64,000 bases of DNA from CAYRWR01 sp964428015 (GTDB lineage: Bacteria; Spirochaetota; Brevinematia; Brevinematales; CAYRWR01): NCBI GenBank assembly GCA_964428015.1, contig CAYRWR010000017.1, positions 7,460-71,459 of the forward strand, in the 5' to 3' direction. Position 1 is the first letter of the stretch. Every line of letters begins with the position of its first letter. Position numbers and translations under genes: made by a program. This document shows positions 34,100 to 42,316 of the stretch, in pieces. Under the pieces are notes generated by a model. It was not told the DNA's origin. It saw nothing but the letters and a program-made list of their open reading frames with translations, and searched no databases.

Positions 34100-35887
34100 C
34101 TAGGCCCGTTTGATAGCATTGAATTTACAAGCTTCATAACATTCGCCGCACTTGATACACTTGGACGCGTCAATCAGGTGAGGCTGGCGGCGTTCTCCGG
34201 AAATACAGCTGACCGGGCAGCGGCGGGCACACAGGGTACAACCGATACAGTTTTCAGTGATTACGGAATAGGTGACCAGATCTTTACATTTACCGGACTG
34301 ACACTGACCCTTCTCAATATGTTCGATGTACTCTTCTTTAAAATACTTAATGGTGGAGATAGCCGGATTGGGAGCAGTCTGGCCCAGTCCGCACAGACTG
34401 GCCCGGTTCATGGCTTCTCCGATCTGGGCGATACGGTCCAGGTCTTCCATTTTACCCTTGCCTTTGGAGATGTCATCCAGAATGCCGTGGAGCTGTTTGC
34501 CTCCGATGCGGCAGGGTGCGCACTTTCCGCAGGATTCATCCACACTGAATTCCAGGTAGAATTTAGCGATATCGACCATACAGTCATCTTCATCCATGAC
34601 GATCAGACCGCCTGATCCCATAATAGAGCCTAGTTTTCCCAGGTTTTCATAATCAATGGGGACATCCAGAAATTCAGGGGGAATTACTCCACCGGAAGGC
34701 CCGCCGGTCTGAGCGGCTTTAAATTTCTTACCATCTTTGATTCCTCCCCCGATATCAAAGATGATCTCGCGGAGGGTGGTACCCATAGGTACTTCGATCA
34801 ACCCGGAGTTATTGATCTTTCCGGTGAGAGCAAAGACTTTGGTACCGGTGGATGTGGAGGTGCCGATCTTGGAAAACCATTCGCCGCCCTTGAGGATGAT
34901 CATGGGGATATTAGCCAGGGTCTCCACGTTATTGATCACAGTGGGTTTACCCCATAGACCTTTTACCGCGGGGAAGGGAGGACGGGGACGGGGCATCCCG
35001 CGGTTACCTTCGATAGAGGTTAAGAGAGCGGTTTCTTCACCACACACAAATGCTCCCGCGCCCAGGCGAATGTCTATATCAAAAGAGAATCCGCTGCCCA
35101 GGATATCTGTACCCAGGAGGCCGTATTCCCGGGCCTGTGCGATTGCGTTTTCCAGGCGTTTGATGGCCAGGGGATACTCAGCACGGATGTAGATGAATCC
35201 CTGGTGCGCACCGGTACAAAAGGCACCAATAGTCATAGCTTCCAGAATGGAGTGAGGATCGCCTTCAGCCGTGGAACGGTCCATATAGGCACCGGGGTCG
35301 CCTTCATCAGCATTACATACCATGTATTTGACGTCGGATTCCACATCTTTGGTAAACATCCATTTCTTCCAGGTGGGATATCCGGCACCGCCGCGCCCTC
35401 TGATATTGGCTTTTTTCATTTCTTCCAGTACACCGTCCCGGCCCAGTTCGAACAGGGATTTTTCCAGCGCGGCATAGCCTTCACGGGCTATATACTCTTC
35501 TATATTGTCAGGGTCTATGATACCGGAATTTCGCAGCACGATACGGTACTGTTTCTGGTAGAATTTCATGTCTTCCACAGAAACGCGGCCCTGGTCTTCT
35601 TCCTGTTTATAGAGCAGCCGGTTGACTGTACGGCCTTTTACCACATGCTCGCTGATAATCTCCTGTACATCGGTAGGAGACACCTTTACATAGAATGCTT
35701 CCTCGGGCATGATCTTGACAATAGGTCCCTGCTCACAAAAGCCGAAACAGCCGGTCTTGACGATCTGTACGTCCTGTTCCATACCCCGTTTAGCCAGCTC
35801 CTGTTTCAGGCCGCTGTAGATTTCCTCAGACTTACTGGATTCGCAGGCGGTCCCGCCGCATACCAGTATGTAATTCTTATATGCCAT
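34100..35887 (-). CDS. hydB: NADH-binding hydrogenase subunit, NuoF-like (HydB/HndC)
   Basis: A 595-residue protein with an N-terminal thioredoxin-like [2Fe-2S] domain (CGGTACESSKSEE, KTGCFGFCEQGP), then the NuoF core: FMN/NADH-binding GRGGAGYP, CNADEGDPGA and GAGAFVCGEETAL, and a [4Fe-4S] site (ESCGKCAPCRIGGKQL plus a distal SLCGLG). The C-terminal ferredoxin-like part holds two [4Fe-4S] motifs (CIGCTLCARRCPVSC and CIKCGECYEACKFNAI). It passes electrons between NAD(H) and the HydA clusters. It lies ten bases before hydA and one base after the preceding gene. Confidence 0.97.
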   Translation of the reverse strand: MAYKNYILVCGGTACESSKSEEIYSGLKQELAKRGMEQDVQIVKTGCFGFCEQGPIVKIMPEEAFYVKVSPTDVQEIISEHVVKGRTVNRLLYKQEEDQGRVSVEDMKFYQKQYRIVLRNSGIIDPDNIEEYIAREGYAALEKSLFELGRDGVLEEMKKANIRGRGGAGYPTWKKWMFTKDVESDVKYMVCNADEGDPGAYMDRSTAEGDPHSILEAMTIGAFCTGAHQGFIYIRAEYPLAIKRLENAIAQAREYGLLGTDILGSGFSFDIDIRLGAGAFVCGEETALLTSIEGNRGMPRPRPPFPAVKGLWGKPTVINNVETLANIPMIILKGGEWFSKIGTSTSTGTKVFALTGKINNSGLIEVPMGTTLREIIFDIGGGIKDGKKFKAAQTGGPSGGVIPPEFLDVPIDYENLGKLGSIMGSGGLIVMDEDDCMVDIAKFYLEFSVDESCGKCAPCRIGGKQLHGILDDISKGKGKMEDLDRIAQIGEAMNRASLCGLGQTAPNPAISTIKYFKEEYIEHIEKGQCQSGKCKDLVTYSVITENCIGCTLCARRCPVSCISGERRQPHLIDASKCIKCGECYEACKFNAIKRA

Positions 35888-35888
35888 G

Positions 35889-36293
35889 TTACTTCCCCTC
35901 TGTTTGACCCAGCATGTCTACGCTGGGTTCATCATATACATGTTCATTGATGAGACGTTTTTCCAGGACATGTTGTTCCATGATGGCTTTGGCAGTTTCA
36001 CGGTCTACTTTTCCGTAGAGAGTGACCGGCATTCCGGGTACAGTGACCCTGACTGTGGGCTCTACCGCACACAGACCCATACAGCTGGTCTGCTTGATCA
36101 CCACGTTAGACAAATGATGTTTTTCCACAGAATCCAAAAAAGCGTCCAGGGCTTCCTTGGCACCGGCCGCGATACCGCAGGTGGACATACCCACTACGAT
36201 TTCCACGGTCTTGCCTTCGCTTTCCCGCTTCTGTATCTCGGTACGTTTTGTATCTCTTAATTTTCTCAGTTCTTCCAATGTCATCTTTGGCAT
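35889..36293 (-). CDS. Thioredoxin-like [2Fe-2S] protein of the hydrogenase operon (HndB-like)
   Basis: A 134-residue protein with the four-Cys thioredoxin-like ferredoxin pattern (STCGIAAGAKEALDAF followed by TSCMGLCAVEP). This resembles HndB-like proteins and the N-terminal domain of the HydB subunit next to it. It probably adds a [2Fe-2S] relay to the complex. The first 20 residues are a charged helix (TLEELRKLRDTKRTE). GGGAGG precedes the start. Confidence 0.88.
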   Translation of the reverse strand: MPKMTLEELRKLRDTKRTEIQKRESEGKTVEIVVGMSTCGIAAGAKEALDAFLDSVEKHHLSNVVIKQTSCMGLCAVEPTVRVTVPGMPVTLYGKVDRETAKAIMEQHVLEKRLINEHVYDEPSVDMLGQTEGK

Positions 36294-36309
36294 GTATATC
36301 CTCCCTTTT

Positions 36310-36846
36310 TCAAAGGTCCTCTTCCAGAGAACGTAAATATTGCCGGGCCAGGCTCAGCGAATCACCGCTGTCCAGATCTCCCAGATTATCCAGCAGGTCA
36401 CTTTTTGTTACGGAATAATATCCCTGGTCTTTGGCATGGCTGAATTTCAGCTCATAGTCAGCTTCATGCAGCATAAGAGCCAGGACGGTACCGGGTATAT
36501 CTCCCAGTGGCGGGCAGTCCCAATGAGAACTGTCAAAGGAAGCATGTATTGAAGTTCCGAAGTCTTTCTCAGAACTGATCTCAAACATTCCCCCGCCGGC
36601 TTCTGCCGCCTGTTTAAAAAAAGGCAGACCCAGACCTACTTTACGTTGACTATGCTTCTTACCATCGCTGTAAAAGGGGTCCAGAGCCTTGGCCAGTTCT
36701 GCCTCATCCATCCCCTTTCCGTCATCTCCTATGTAAACATCCAGCCGGCCGTCTTTCTGTCTGATATCCACGGTCACGTTGGTCGCACCTGCTTCTATCG
36801 AATTCTGAACCGCGTCCAGAAGATAATCCGCCAGGCTGTGATGCAT
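36310..36846 (-). CDS. GHKL ATP-binding protein in the hydrogenase operon
   Basis: A 178-residue cytoplasmic protein with a GHKL ATPase fold: LLDAVQNSIEAGA (N box), IGDDGKGMDEAELAKALDPFYSDGK (G1) and KVGLGLPFFKQAAEAGGG (G2). There is no HisKA domain, no membrane helix and no sensor, so it is not an ordinary histidine kinase. Similar proteins occur inside bifurcating hydrogenase operons, but the role is not established. Its start overlaps the hydC stop by one base, indicating coupled translation. The C-terminal 70 residues (GDIPGTVLALMLHEADYELKF) are a small alpha/beta extension. Confidence 0.85.
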   Translation of the reverse strand: MHHSLADYLLDAVQNSIEAGATNVTVDIRQKDGRLDVYIGDDGKGMDEAELAKALDPFYSDGKKHSQRKVGLGLPFFKQAAEAGGGMFEISSEKDFGTSIHASFDSSHWDCPPLGDIPGTVLALMLHEADYELKFSHAKDQGYYSVTKSDLLDNLGDLDSGDSLSLARQYLRSLEEDL

Positions 36847-37331
36847 CAGTTACCCTGATACTTGGCGATTATTCCTGCCAGTTCTTTTTTAGTGAGCCGG
36901 CCGTAAACCTCGCCATTAATGGTCATAACCGGAGCCAGTCCGCAGCACCCAACACAGCGTACCGCTTCCAGAGAAAACTGCTTATCCTTGGTGATACCGT
37001 TCACCGGGAGGTCCAGTAATTCTTCCAGACCCTGGATGATATCTTCCCCACCTTTGAGGTAGCAGGCTGTACCCATACACACAGAAATACGGTGCTTTCC
37101 GGGTTCTTTGAGTTTAAACAGGTGATAAAAGGTCAGCACCCCATAAATCTTAGCCAGAGGTGTCTTAAGCTGGCGGGAGAGTTCCAGCGCTACTTCCCGA
37201 GGAAGATAGCCATATTCCTCCTGCACCCTATGCAGGATCATGATGAGGTTGCCCTCTTTTTCCTTCCACTGCTTTATGTATTCCTGGAGAGCGGGAGAAA
37301 ACTGGACTTCCTGTTCTTTGGTACTGAACAT
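36846..37331 (-). CDS. hydC: NuoE-like [2Fe-2S] hydrogenase subunit (HydC/HndA)
   Basis: The ATG at 37331 follows AGGAGG at seven bases and is preferred to the upstream start, giving 161 residues. The protein shows the NuoE helical bundle (IMILHRVQEEYGYLPREVALELSRQL) and the thioredoxin-like [2Fe-2S] ligands CMGTACYLKGGE and VRCVGCCGLAP. It is the first gene of the hydrogenase operon and completes the HydABC trio. Transcription starts from a promoter 105 bases upstream that carries a Rex-like operator. Confidence 0.95.
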   Translation of the reverse strand: MFSTKEQEVQFSPALQEYIKQWKEKEGNLIMILHRVQEEYGYLPREVALELSRQLKTPLAKIYGVLTFYHLFKLKEPGKHRISVCMGTACYLKGGEDIIQGLEELLDLPVNGITKDKQFSLEAVRCVGCCGLAPVMTINGEVYGRLTKKELAGIIAKYQGN

Positions 37332-37415
37332 ATTTGCCTCCTGACGGCAGATATTGACGTGTTTCACTAGACTAACAATGGTGCATTTTTATAACTAGTT
37401 ACAATTAAAACTTTC

Positions 37416-37433
37416 TAGTGATTTTTTTCACAA
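37416..37433. promoter_or_regulatory. Rex-like operator over the hydrogenase transcription start
   Basis: Read on the minus strand this site is TTGTGAAAAAAATCACTA. It agrees with the redox-sensor Rex consensus (TTGTGAA, four bases, TTCACAA) at 12 of 14 defined positions. It begins two bases downstream of the -10 box, so an NADH-sensing repressor bound here would block transcription. No rex gene is in the window. Confidence 0.6.
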
Positions 37434-37435
37434 GT

Positions 37436-37464
37436 AGTATAGCACAACCTGTCGGAAAATGCAA
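37436..37464 (-). promoter_or_regulatory. Promoter of the hydrogenase operon
   Basis: Minus-strand TTGCAT (37464-37459), a 17-base spacer and TATACT (37441-37436), with the Rex-like site at the predicted start. Confidence 0.75.
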
Positions 37465-37519
37465 TATATTTATATCTTCCATTATGAGATGAAAATTATC
37501 ATCTCCTTTCCATCATTTC

Positions 37520-37548
37520 TTGTGAGAAATCCTGCTTCTTTCTACAAT
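37520..37548 (+). promoter_or_regulatory. Promoter candidate of nadE
   Basis: TTGTGA (37520-37525), a 17-base spacer and TACAAT (37543-37548), 28 bases before the start codon. It is divergent from the hydrogenase promoter. Confidence 0.45.
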
Positions 37549-37576
37549 TATAAGTATCAAAACAGAAGAGGCTGGT

Positions 37577-39313
37577 ATGAGACGCTTACGGATAGCCCTG
37601 GTCCAGGAAAACTTCAAGGTGGGAGATATCCCTGGCAATAAACAGCGCATCATCGACGGTATCCGCCGGGCCGCCTCGGAACAGGCCGACATCGTCCTTT
37701 TACCGGAGCTGGCCCTCACCGGCTACCCCCCCGAAGACCTGGTTTACAAACCACGCTTTCTGGAGGAGAACCGCCTGGCCCTGCAGGAGATCCGTGAAGC
37801 TACCCAAGAGCTGGATATCCTGTCCCTGGTGGGCTTCATCCACCGGGATGAGGATATTTACAATGCCGTGGCCCTGCTGCACCGGGGACAGGTCATCGAT
37901 ATCTATCACAAAATCTTCCTCCCCAACTACGGGGTATTTGATGAGAAGCGCTACTTCCAATCGGGTGACAGCGTCCCGGTCTACACCTATAAGGGCGTGA
38001 AGATCGGCGTGAACATCTGCGAGGATATCTGGTATCCCAACGGCCCGGGGCATTTCCAGGCCATTGCCGGGGGTGCCGAGCTCATCCTCAATATCAGCGC
38101 CTCCCCTTACCATCTGGGGAAACAGGACTACCGGGAGCGTATGTACAGCGCCCGCTCCGGGGATGACCTGGCCCTCTTAGTCAACTGTAATCTGGTGGGC
38201 GGACAGGACGAGCTGGTGTTTGACGGCTGCTCCACGGTATATGACAGCCAGGGCCGTCTCATCGGCAGACTGGCGGCTTTTGCCCGTGATTTCCAGGTAT
38301 TTGACCTTAATGTGAGCGCGGTATTCCGTCACCGTCTCAAGGACATCCGCCGCCGGGAAAATATACTGCATACTGAATGCCCCTTCGGCCTCCGCCATAT
38401 AGAGATACCCACAGAAGAAAAAGCCCTGCCGGCCACACCCTTTAGGACTCCACAGATACACCCCCTCCCCGACCCCGTGGAAAGCATGTACCGGGCGCTG
38501 GTACTGGGTACAGCCGACTATGTCAATAAAAACGGTTTCAAAGAAGTCATCATCGCCATCTCAGGGGGCATCGACAGCGCCCTGGTAGCCGCCATCGCGG
38601 TGGACGCCCTGGGCAAAGACCGGGTGAGGGGCATCTATATGCCCACCCGCTACTCCGCGGATATCTCCGGTACAGACGCACAGGGACTATGTGACAACCT
38701 GGGTATACCCCTGCTCAACCTGTCCATCCAGGACTTGTTCGAACAGTACCTGGCTAAGTTTCAGCCTGTTTTTAAAGACCTGCCCTTCAACACCGCGGAA
38801 GAAAACCTGCAGTCCCGTATCCGGGGCAATATCGTGATGGCCCTGTCCAATAAATTCAACTACCTGGTGCTCACCACCGGCAACAAAAGCGAAATGTCCA
38901 CCGGCTACGCCACCCTTTACGGCGACATGGCGGGAGGTTTCGCGGTGATCAAGGATGTGCTCAAGACCCAGGTCTACGCCCTTAGTGAGTATGTCAACCG
39001 GGAACATGAGATCATCCCCCGCCGTATCATCGACCGACCCCCCTCGGCTGAACTCAGACCTGATCAGAAGGATACCGACTCCCTGCCCCCCTATGATGTG
39101 CTGGACCGCATCATCCGTGAATACGTAGAGGAAGATATCCCCCTGCAGGAGCTCATGGAAAATGTGGGTGACCCGGAACTGGTCCAGCGCGTAGTCCGTC
39201 TCATTGATCTCAATGAGTACAAACGGCGTCAGGCCCCTCCCGGAGTGAAGATCTCCCCCCGGGCCTTTGGACGGGATAGGCGCATGCCCATTACCAATGG
39301 GTATAGAAGTTAG
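37577..39313 (+). CDS. nadE: Glutamine-dependent NAD+ synthetase
   Basis: A 578-residue two-domain enzyme. The N-terminal nitrilase-type glutaminase has the catalytic triad Glu44 (LPELALTGY), Lys112 (HKIFLPNYG) and Cys148 (VNICEDIWY). The C-terminal NAD synthetase domain has the PP-loop SGGIDS (329-334) and LTTGNKSE. It amidates deamido-NAD with glutamine-derived ammonia and ATP, in the cytoplasm. It is divergent from an NAD(H)-dependent hydrogenase operon. The gene is GC-richer than both flanks, like leuCD, which may reflect strong codon bias or transfer. Confidence 0.97.
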   Translation: MRRLRIALVQENFKVGDIPGNKQRIIDGIRRAASEQADIVLLPELALTGYPPEDLVYKPRFLEENRLALQEIREATQELDILSLVGFIHRDEDIYNAVALLHRGQVIDIYHKIFLPNYGVFDEKRYFQSGDSVPVYTYKGVKIGVNICEDIWYPNGPGHFQAIAGGAELILNISASPYHLGKQDYRERMYSARSGDDLALLVNCNLVGGQDELVFDGCSTVYDSQGRLIGRLAAFARDFQVFDLNVSAVFRHRLKDIRRRENILHTECPFGLRHIEIPTEEKALPATPFRTPQIHPLPDPVESMYRALVLGTADYVNKNGFKEVIIAISGGIDSALVAAIAVDALGKDRVRGIYMPTRYSADISGTDAQGLCDNLGIPLLNLSIQDLFEQYLAKFQPVFKDLPFNTAEENLQSRIRGNIVMALSNKFNYLVLTTGNKSEMSTGYATLYGDMAGGFAVIKDVLKTQVYALSEYVNREHEIIPRRIIDRPPSAELRPDQKDTDSLPPYDVLDRIIREYVEEDIPLQELMENVGDPELVQRVVRLIDLNEYKRRQAPPGVKISPRAFGRDRRMPITNGYRS

Positions 39314-39350
39314 TCAAAAGTCGAAAGTCCTGAGTCGGAAAGAAGATATT

Positions 39351-40580
39351 TTAGTAATCAAAAAAAAGCTTCAATTCCAGGTTATTTGGATCCAAAGTTT
39401 GGATTTCCTCCCGGGAAATATGAGGTGTGGTAAAATCCCAACCAGGATATATCTCACGGTAATAATCCGGCCAGACTGTCGGTGTAGACAGGTATTTTCT
39501 GACAAACGGCAGGAAATATGCATTCGAAATCAGACAGCCTTGGGTGTTATTCTGATCAGTACTCTCCAGGATTTTCCGGTAAATTGCCCTCAGCCTTAGT
39601 TCCAGCTTTAGGATATTGAATACCTTGAGATCAAAAACCCGGCCCCATTCGGGGTGACTATGCAGAGCTAGCACCTCTTCACGAGATAGCGAAATCAATA
39701 TTGAGGCTTGCAGCCATAACCGGCAAGCCATAGCTGTAGCGGTATCTATGAACCCATAGTCCAGGGAGCGGACCAGACCTTTATATTGTCTTTCCTCCAG
39801 GGAAGGACGAAAATCCTGGAATTTATCCACAAAAACTCCCCCGGTGATCAACTGGACTGTCATTTCCAAATCCAGCATCTGATGATAAATCCAGGTTGAG
39901 GTAATATATCTCTGGTCGATATCGAAATAGTCAGAAGAAATCCGGTTGTAAGACCCAGGACGTTCAAAAAAAGCCGGTATGAAGCCATTCATCATCCCCC
40001 ATACAAAGGGATCCAGTTTCTGGGAATCATATCCCAGATTACCGTTTTTATCCGTAATAGATTTTCGGACTAATTGAAGATCAAATGGAAAATTTTGATT
40101 GCTAGAAATCGTCAATTCCTTATATGCCATCTCCACTTTCTGGTGCAAAGTCTTATACATAAACTTAAGATAGCTGTCCTGTTGAGGTGGGATTTTCGGG
40201 GAGATCCTTTTTACCAGTAAAACTGAATCCCCGTTATTCATAAATATATAGGGGGTATGATATAGACTTAAGAGATAACTGGCATTCATCAATTTCCCGC
40301 TGAAAAAATTCTGGTACTCGTTATGCATTCTGTCTATAACTCTGGGAAGATCAGACAGCAACTTCCCCGCCATCCAGACCACCGCGGCGTCCTGGGAATG
40401 GACCAGGCTGTCTATCATAGCCAGATGATAAAACAATTCAGGTTTACCTTCACTGCGGGCATACAAAGAGGTGAGCTTTTTTTCGGTTTGCTGGACCACA
40501 GATTCAGGAGAAGCGGGCTTTAGCGTAGAAATACATCCGCTTAATACCAAAAATAGGATCAGGATAGTAAATTTGTTCAT
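39351..40580 (-). CDS. Lipoprotein of unknown function
   Basis: A 409-residue protein with a textbook lipoprotein signal (LVLSGC, Cys16). The mature part is largely helical with many Tyr, Trp and Gln residues, and no family or catalytic motif is recognised. The start follows AGGGGAGCGG. It is separated from nadE (convergent) by 37 bases without a terminator. Confidence 0.7.
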   Translation of the reverse strand: MNKFTILILFLVLSGCISTLKPASPESVVQQTEKKLTSLYARSEGKPELFYHLAMIDSLVHSQDAAVVWMAGKLLSDLPRVIDRMHNEYQNFFSGKLMNASYLLSLYHTPYIFMNNGDSVLLVKRISPKIPPQQDSYLKFMYKTLHQKVEMAYKELTISSNQNFPFDLQLVRKSITDKNGNLGYDSQKLDPFVWGMMNGFIPAFFERPGSYNRISSDYFDIDQRYITSTWIYHQMLDLEMTVQLITGGVFVDKFQDFRPSLEERQYKGLVRSLDYGFIDTATAMACRLWLQASILISLSREEVLALHSHPEWGRVFDLKVFNILKLELRLRAIYRKILESTDQNNTQGCLISNAYFLPFVRKYLSTPTVWPDYYREIYPGWDFTTPHISREEIQTLDPNNLELKLFFDY

Positions 40581-40664
40581 TTCCGCTCCCCTTTTTCTAA
40601 TTATTGTATATTAAATAAGTTTAACATACAGTTGAGTCACTCATCACTTCCAGTATACTGATTT

Positions 40665-41048
40665 TCAGGGCTTTGGTTTGAATAGCAGAAGCTCCAGATC
40701 CGGGATGACCCTAAAATGCTTTTCATTGGCAGTACACAAAGTCAGGCCGTTTTCCATTGCCGTAGCCGCGATGATCGCGTCTCCCGCTCTCAGGCCGTTA
40801 GATAAAGTGAATTCTTCCACATAGATCAAAGCACGGTGGCCGATATTCTCCGTCAACGGCAGGACCTTGATATCCAGGTCCTGAATAAACCGTTGGATTA
40901 TCCTGTGCTGCTCTTTATTTTCGGCACATTGCAGAAGTTCCATATAGGTCTGCACTGAAACCGCCCGGGATTCCAGGTTTTCGATTAATTCCGCCGCACG
41001 AGCATTCCCCCGCTGTACCCAGATCAGGACATCGGTATCAATCAACAT
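40665..41048 (-). CDS. vapC: VapC-type PIN-domain toxin
   Basis: A 127-residue PIN-domain ribonuclease. The acidic metal-binding residues are visible: Asp4/Asp6 in LIDTDVLIW, Glu37 in YMELLQ, Asp90 in LRAGDAIIAATA and Asn108 in CTANEKHF. VapC toxins cut RNA, often initiator tRNA, when not held by antitoxin. The start overlaps the antitoxin gene by 11 bases. All catalytic positions appear intact, so the toxin is probably active. Confidence 0.9.
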   Translation of the reverse strand: MLIDTDVLIWVQRGNARAAELIENLESRAVSVQTYMELLQCAENKEQHRIIQRFIQDLDIKVLPLTENIGHRALIYVEEFTLSNGLRAGDAIIAATAMENGLTLCTANEKHFRVIPDLELLLFKPKP

Positions 41049-41283
41049 TATAGCGTCCGCCCCTGAGGTCTTGCATCATTTCACCCACGCTTTTTTCCGT
41101 CTCAGATTGATACATGGAAAAAAATGGATGCTCTGAAACTTTACAATTACTCTTTTTCCCATTCAGGGGAATGATGGCTGCCTTTTCCTTCCCATGGTAC
41201 AACAGGGTCACATTCTCATTCCGGTCCAGGGCCTGGATGATCTCGTTCATCTTACTGCGCAGATTGACTACGTTGGTTTTCAT
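41038..41283 (-). CDS. Phd/YefM-type antitoxin partner of VapC
   Basis: An 81-residue protein. The N-terminal part (VNLRSKMNEIIQALDRNENVTLLYHGKEKAAIIPL) has the Phd/YefM antitoxin pattern for DNA binding and dimerisation. The C-terminal tail would wrap the toxin. It precedes and overlaps vapC. GGAGG lies before the ATG, and an inverted repeat lies 16 bases upstream. Confidence 0.88.
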   Translation of the reverse strand: MKTNVVNLRSKMNEIIQALDRNENVTLLYHGKEKAAIIPLNGKKSNCKVSEHPFFSMYQSETEKSVGEMMQDLRGGRYNVD

Positions 41284-41298
41284 TTACGGCCTCCAATG

Positions 41299-41317
41299 TG
41301 TATATAGTAAGTATACA
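41299..41317. promoter_or_regulatory. Antitoxin operator candidate
   Basis: The inverted repeat TGTATA, seven bases, TATACA lies just upstream of the antitoxin start in a promoter-like AT-rich context, as expected for autorepression. Confidence 0.55.
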
Positions 41318-41467
41318 TATCGTTTTGTGCTGTGTCAATATCCGAAAGTAATTTTAATTTCCCGTGTATCCAGCCCTTCCGGCATACTAACAGCTTATCC
41401 TGGCCTTTGCACCTGGATTTCAGGACTTTGAGGCCGGTCACAGTGTGTTTTTTTCTAAGGTCTTCGG

Positions 41468-41509
41468 TTACCGCATAATCTCCAGATCTAGGATGATCCT
41501 GAAGTGATG
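41468..41509 (-). pseudogene. Relic of a second vapC C-terminus
   Basis: The minus strand encodes HHFRIILDLEIMR then a stop, matching the C-terminal KHFRVIPDLELL of the intact VapC. Only the last dozen codons remain. It suggests a deleted or recombined earlier copy of the toxin. Confidence 0.55.
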
Positions 41510-41513
41510 ACCT

Positions 41514-42095
41514 TTAATTCTTCTGTATGGAATTGGTAACAATAGAATGTCTGATTGACCCGATCACCTTATAAAACCCGGTCTTACCTTTATTCAGATT
41601 TTTCTCATCAATCCCGTGCAGGGTTATCAACAGCAGACCTTTTTCCATTTCTCCCAGGAACTGCAGCTGGCGGGAGCCATCCTTCTGATCGTGGTATTCC
41701 AGCAGCGAAGTCCGTGTGAAAACTATACCGGGATAATTAATTTTAGCAGGGATCTCGGTAACTGCCAGGAGAGGATTCTCCGATTGAAAATAGGCGACGC
41801 CGGTATCCATAAAATAAAGGGTCAGGTTGGTGACCCCAGCAGGCATAGGCAGTACCTTGGCGTCTACATAATAATCCAGGAACTTTTCGGACTTGACAGG
41901 AAACACCAGAAAATCCCGGTGATAACCCTCGGTAAAGTGTGTGTTCTGCATATAACCCGGAGGGACTTTCAGTGCTATCTCACCAAATACGCCGTTCCAT
42001 CGGTAAACGGTACCCGCTTTATGTATATCAGCAAACAGTGGGGTTATATATACCTGGATAAGAATAAATATCAGGACCAAAATTTTCCATTTCAT
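41514..42095 (-). CDS. Exported protein of unknown function
   Basis: A 193-residue protein with a signal peptide (cleavage near LFA-DIH, residue 22). The body is beta-rich with Tyr/Pro-rich strands. I do not recognise the family. The start follows GGGAG. It stands alone between the vapC relic and the divergent purC gene. Confidence 0.65.
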   Translation of the reverse strand: MKWKILVLIFILIQVYITPLFADIHKAGTVYRWNGVFGEIALKVPPGYMQNTHFTEGYHRDFLVFPVKSEKFLDYYVDAKVLPMPAGVTNLTLYFMDTGVAYFQSENPLLAVTEIPAKINYPGIVFTRTSLLEYHDQKDGSRQLQFLGEMEKGLLLITLHGIDEKNLNKGKTGFYKVIGSIRHSIVTNSIQKN

Positions 42096-42259
42096 ACATT
42101 TTTCTCCCAGCTATCTCAAATAATTTCCATATTCACACAAAAATGGGATTTTAAGTAAATACCTGTTTTTCAATCATAATATTATCCTTCTCACTGGATA
42201 CTGTCAATCCTGCAGCTCCGGAGGTGCTTTTCTACTTTTTTAACTTTCAGCTGTTTCAA

Positions 42260-42288
42260 TTGCCTTTCCCCCCCATATATGTTAAACT
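42260..42288 (+). promoter_or_regulatory. Promoter candidate for purC
   Basis: TTGCCT (42260-42265), a 17-base spacer and TAAACT (42283-42288), 28 bases before the start. No purine riboswitch is visible. Confidence 0.45.
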
Positions 42289-42316
42289 TTATGTCAACAA
42301 TACAGGGAGAAATGCC

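Noticed and set aside
42096..42316. Purine riboswitch before purC
   Set aside because: The leader after the predicted promoter is only about 25 bases, too short for a riboswitch.
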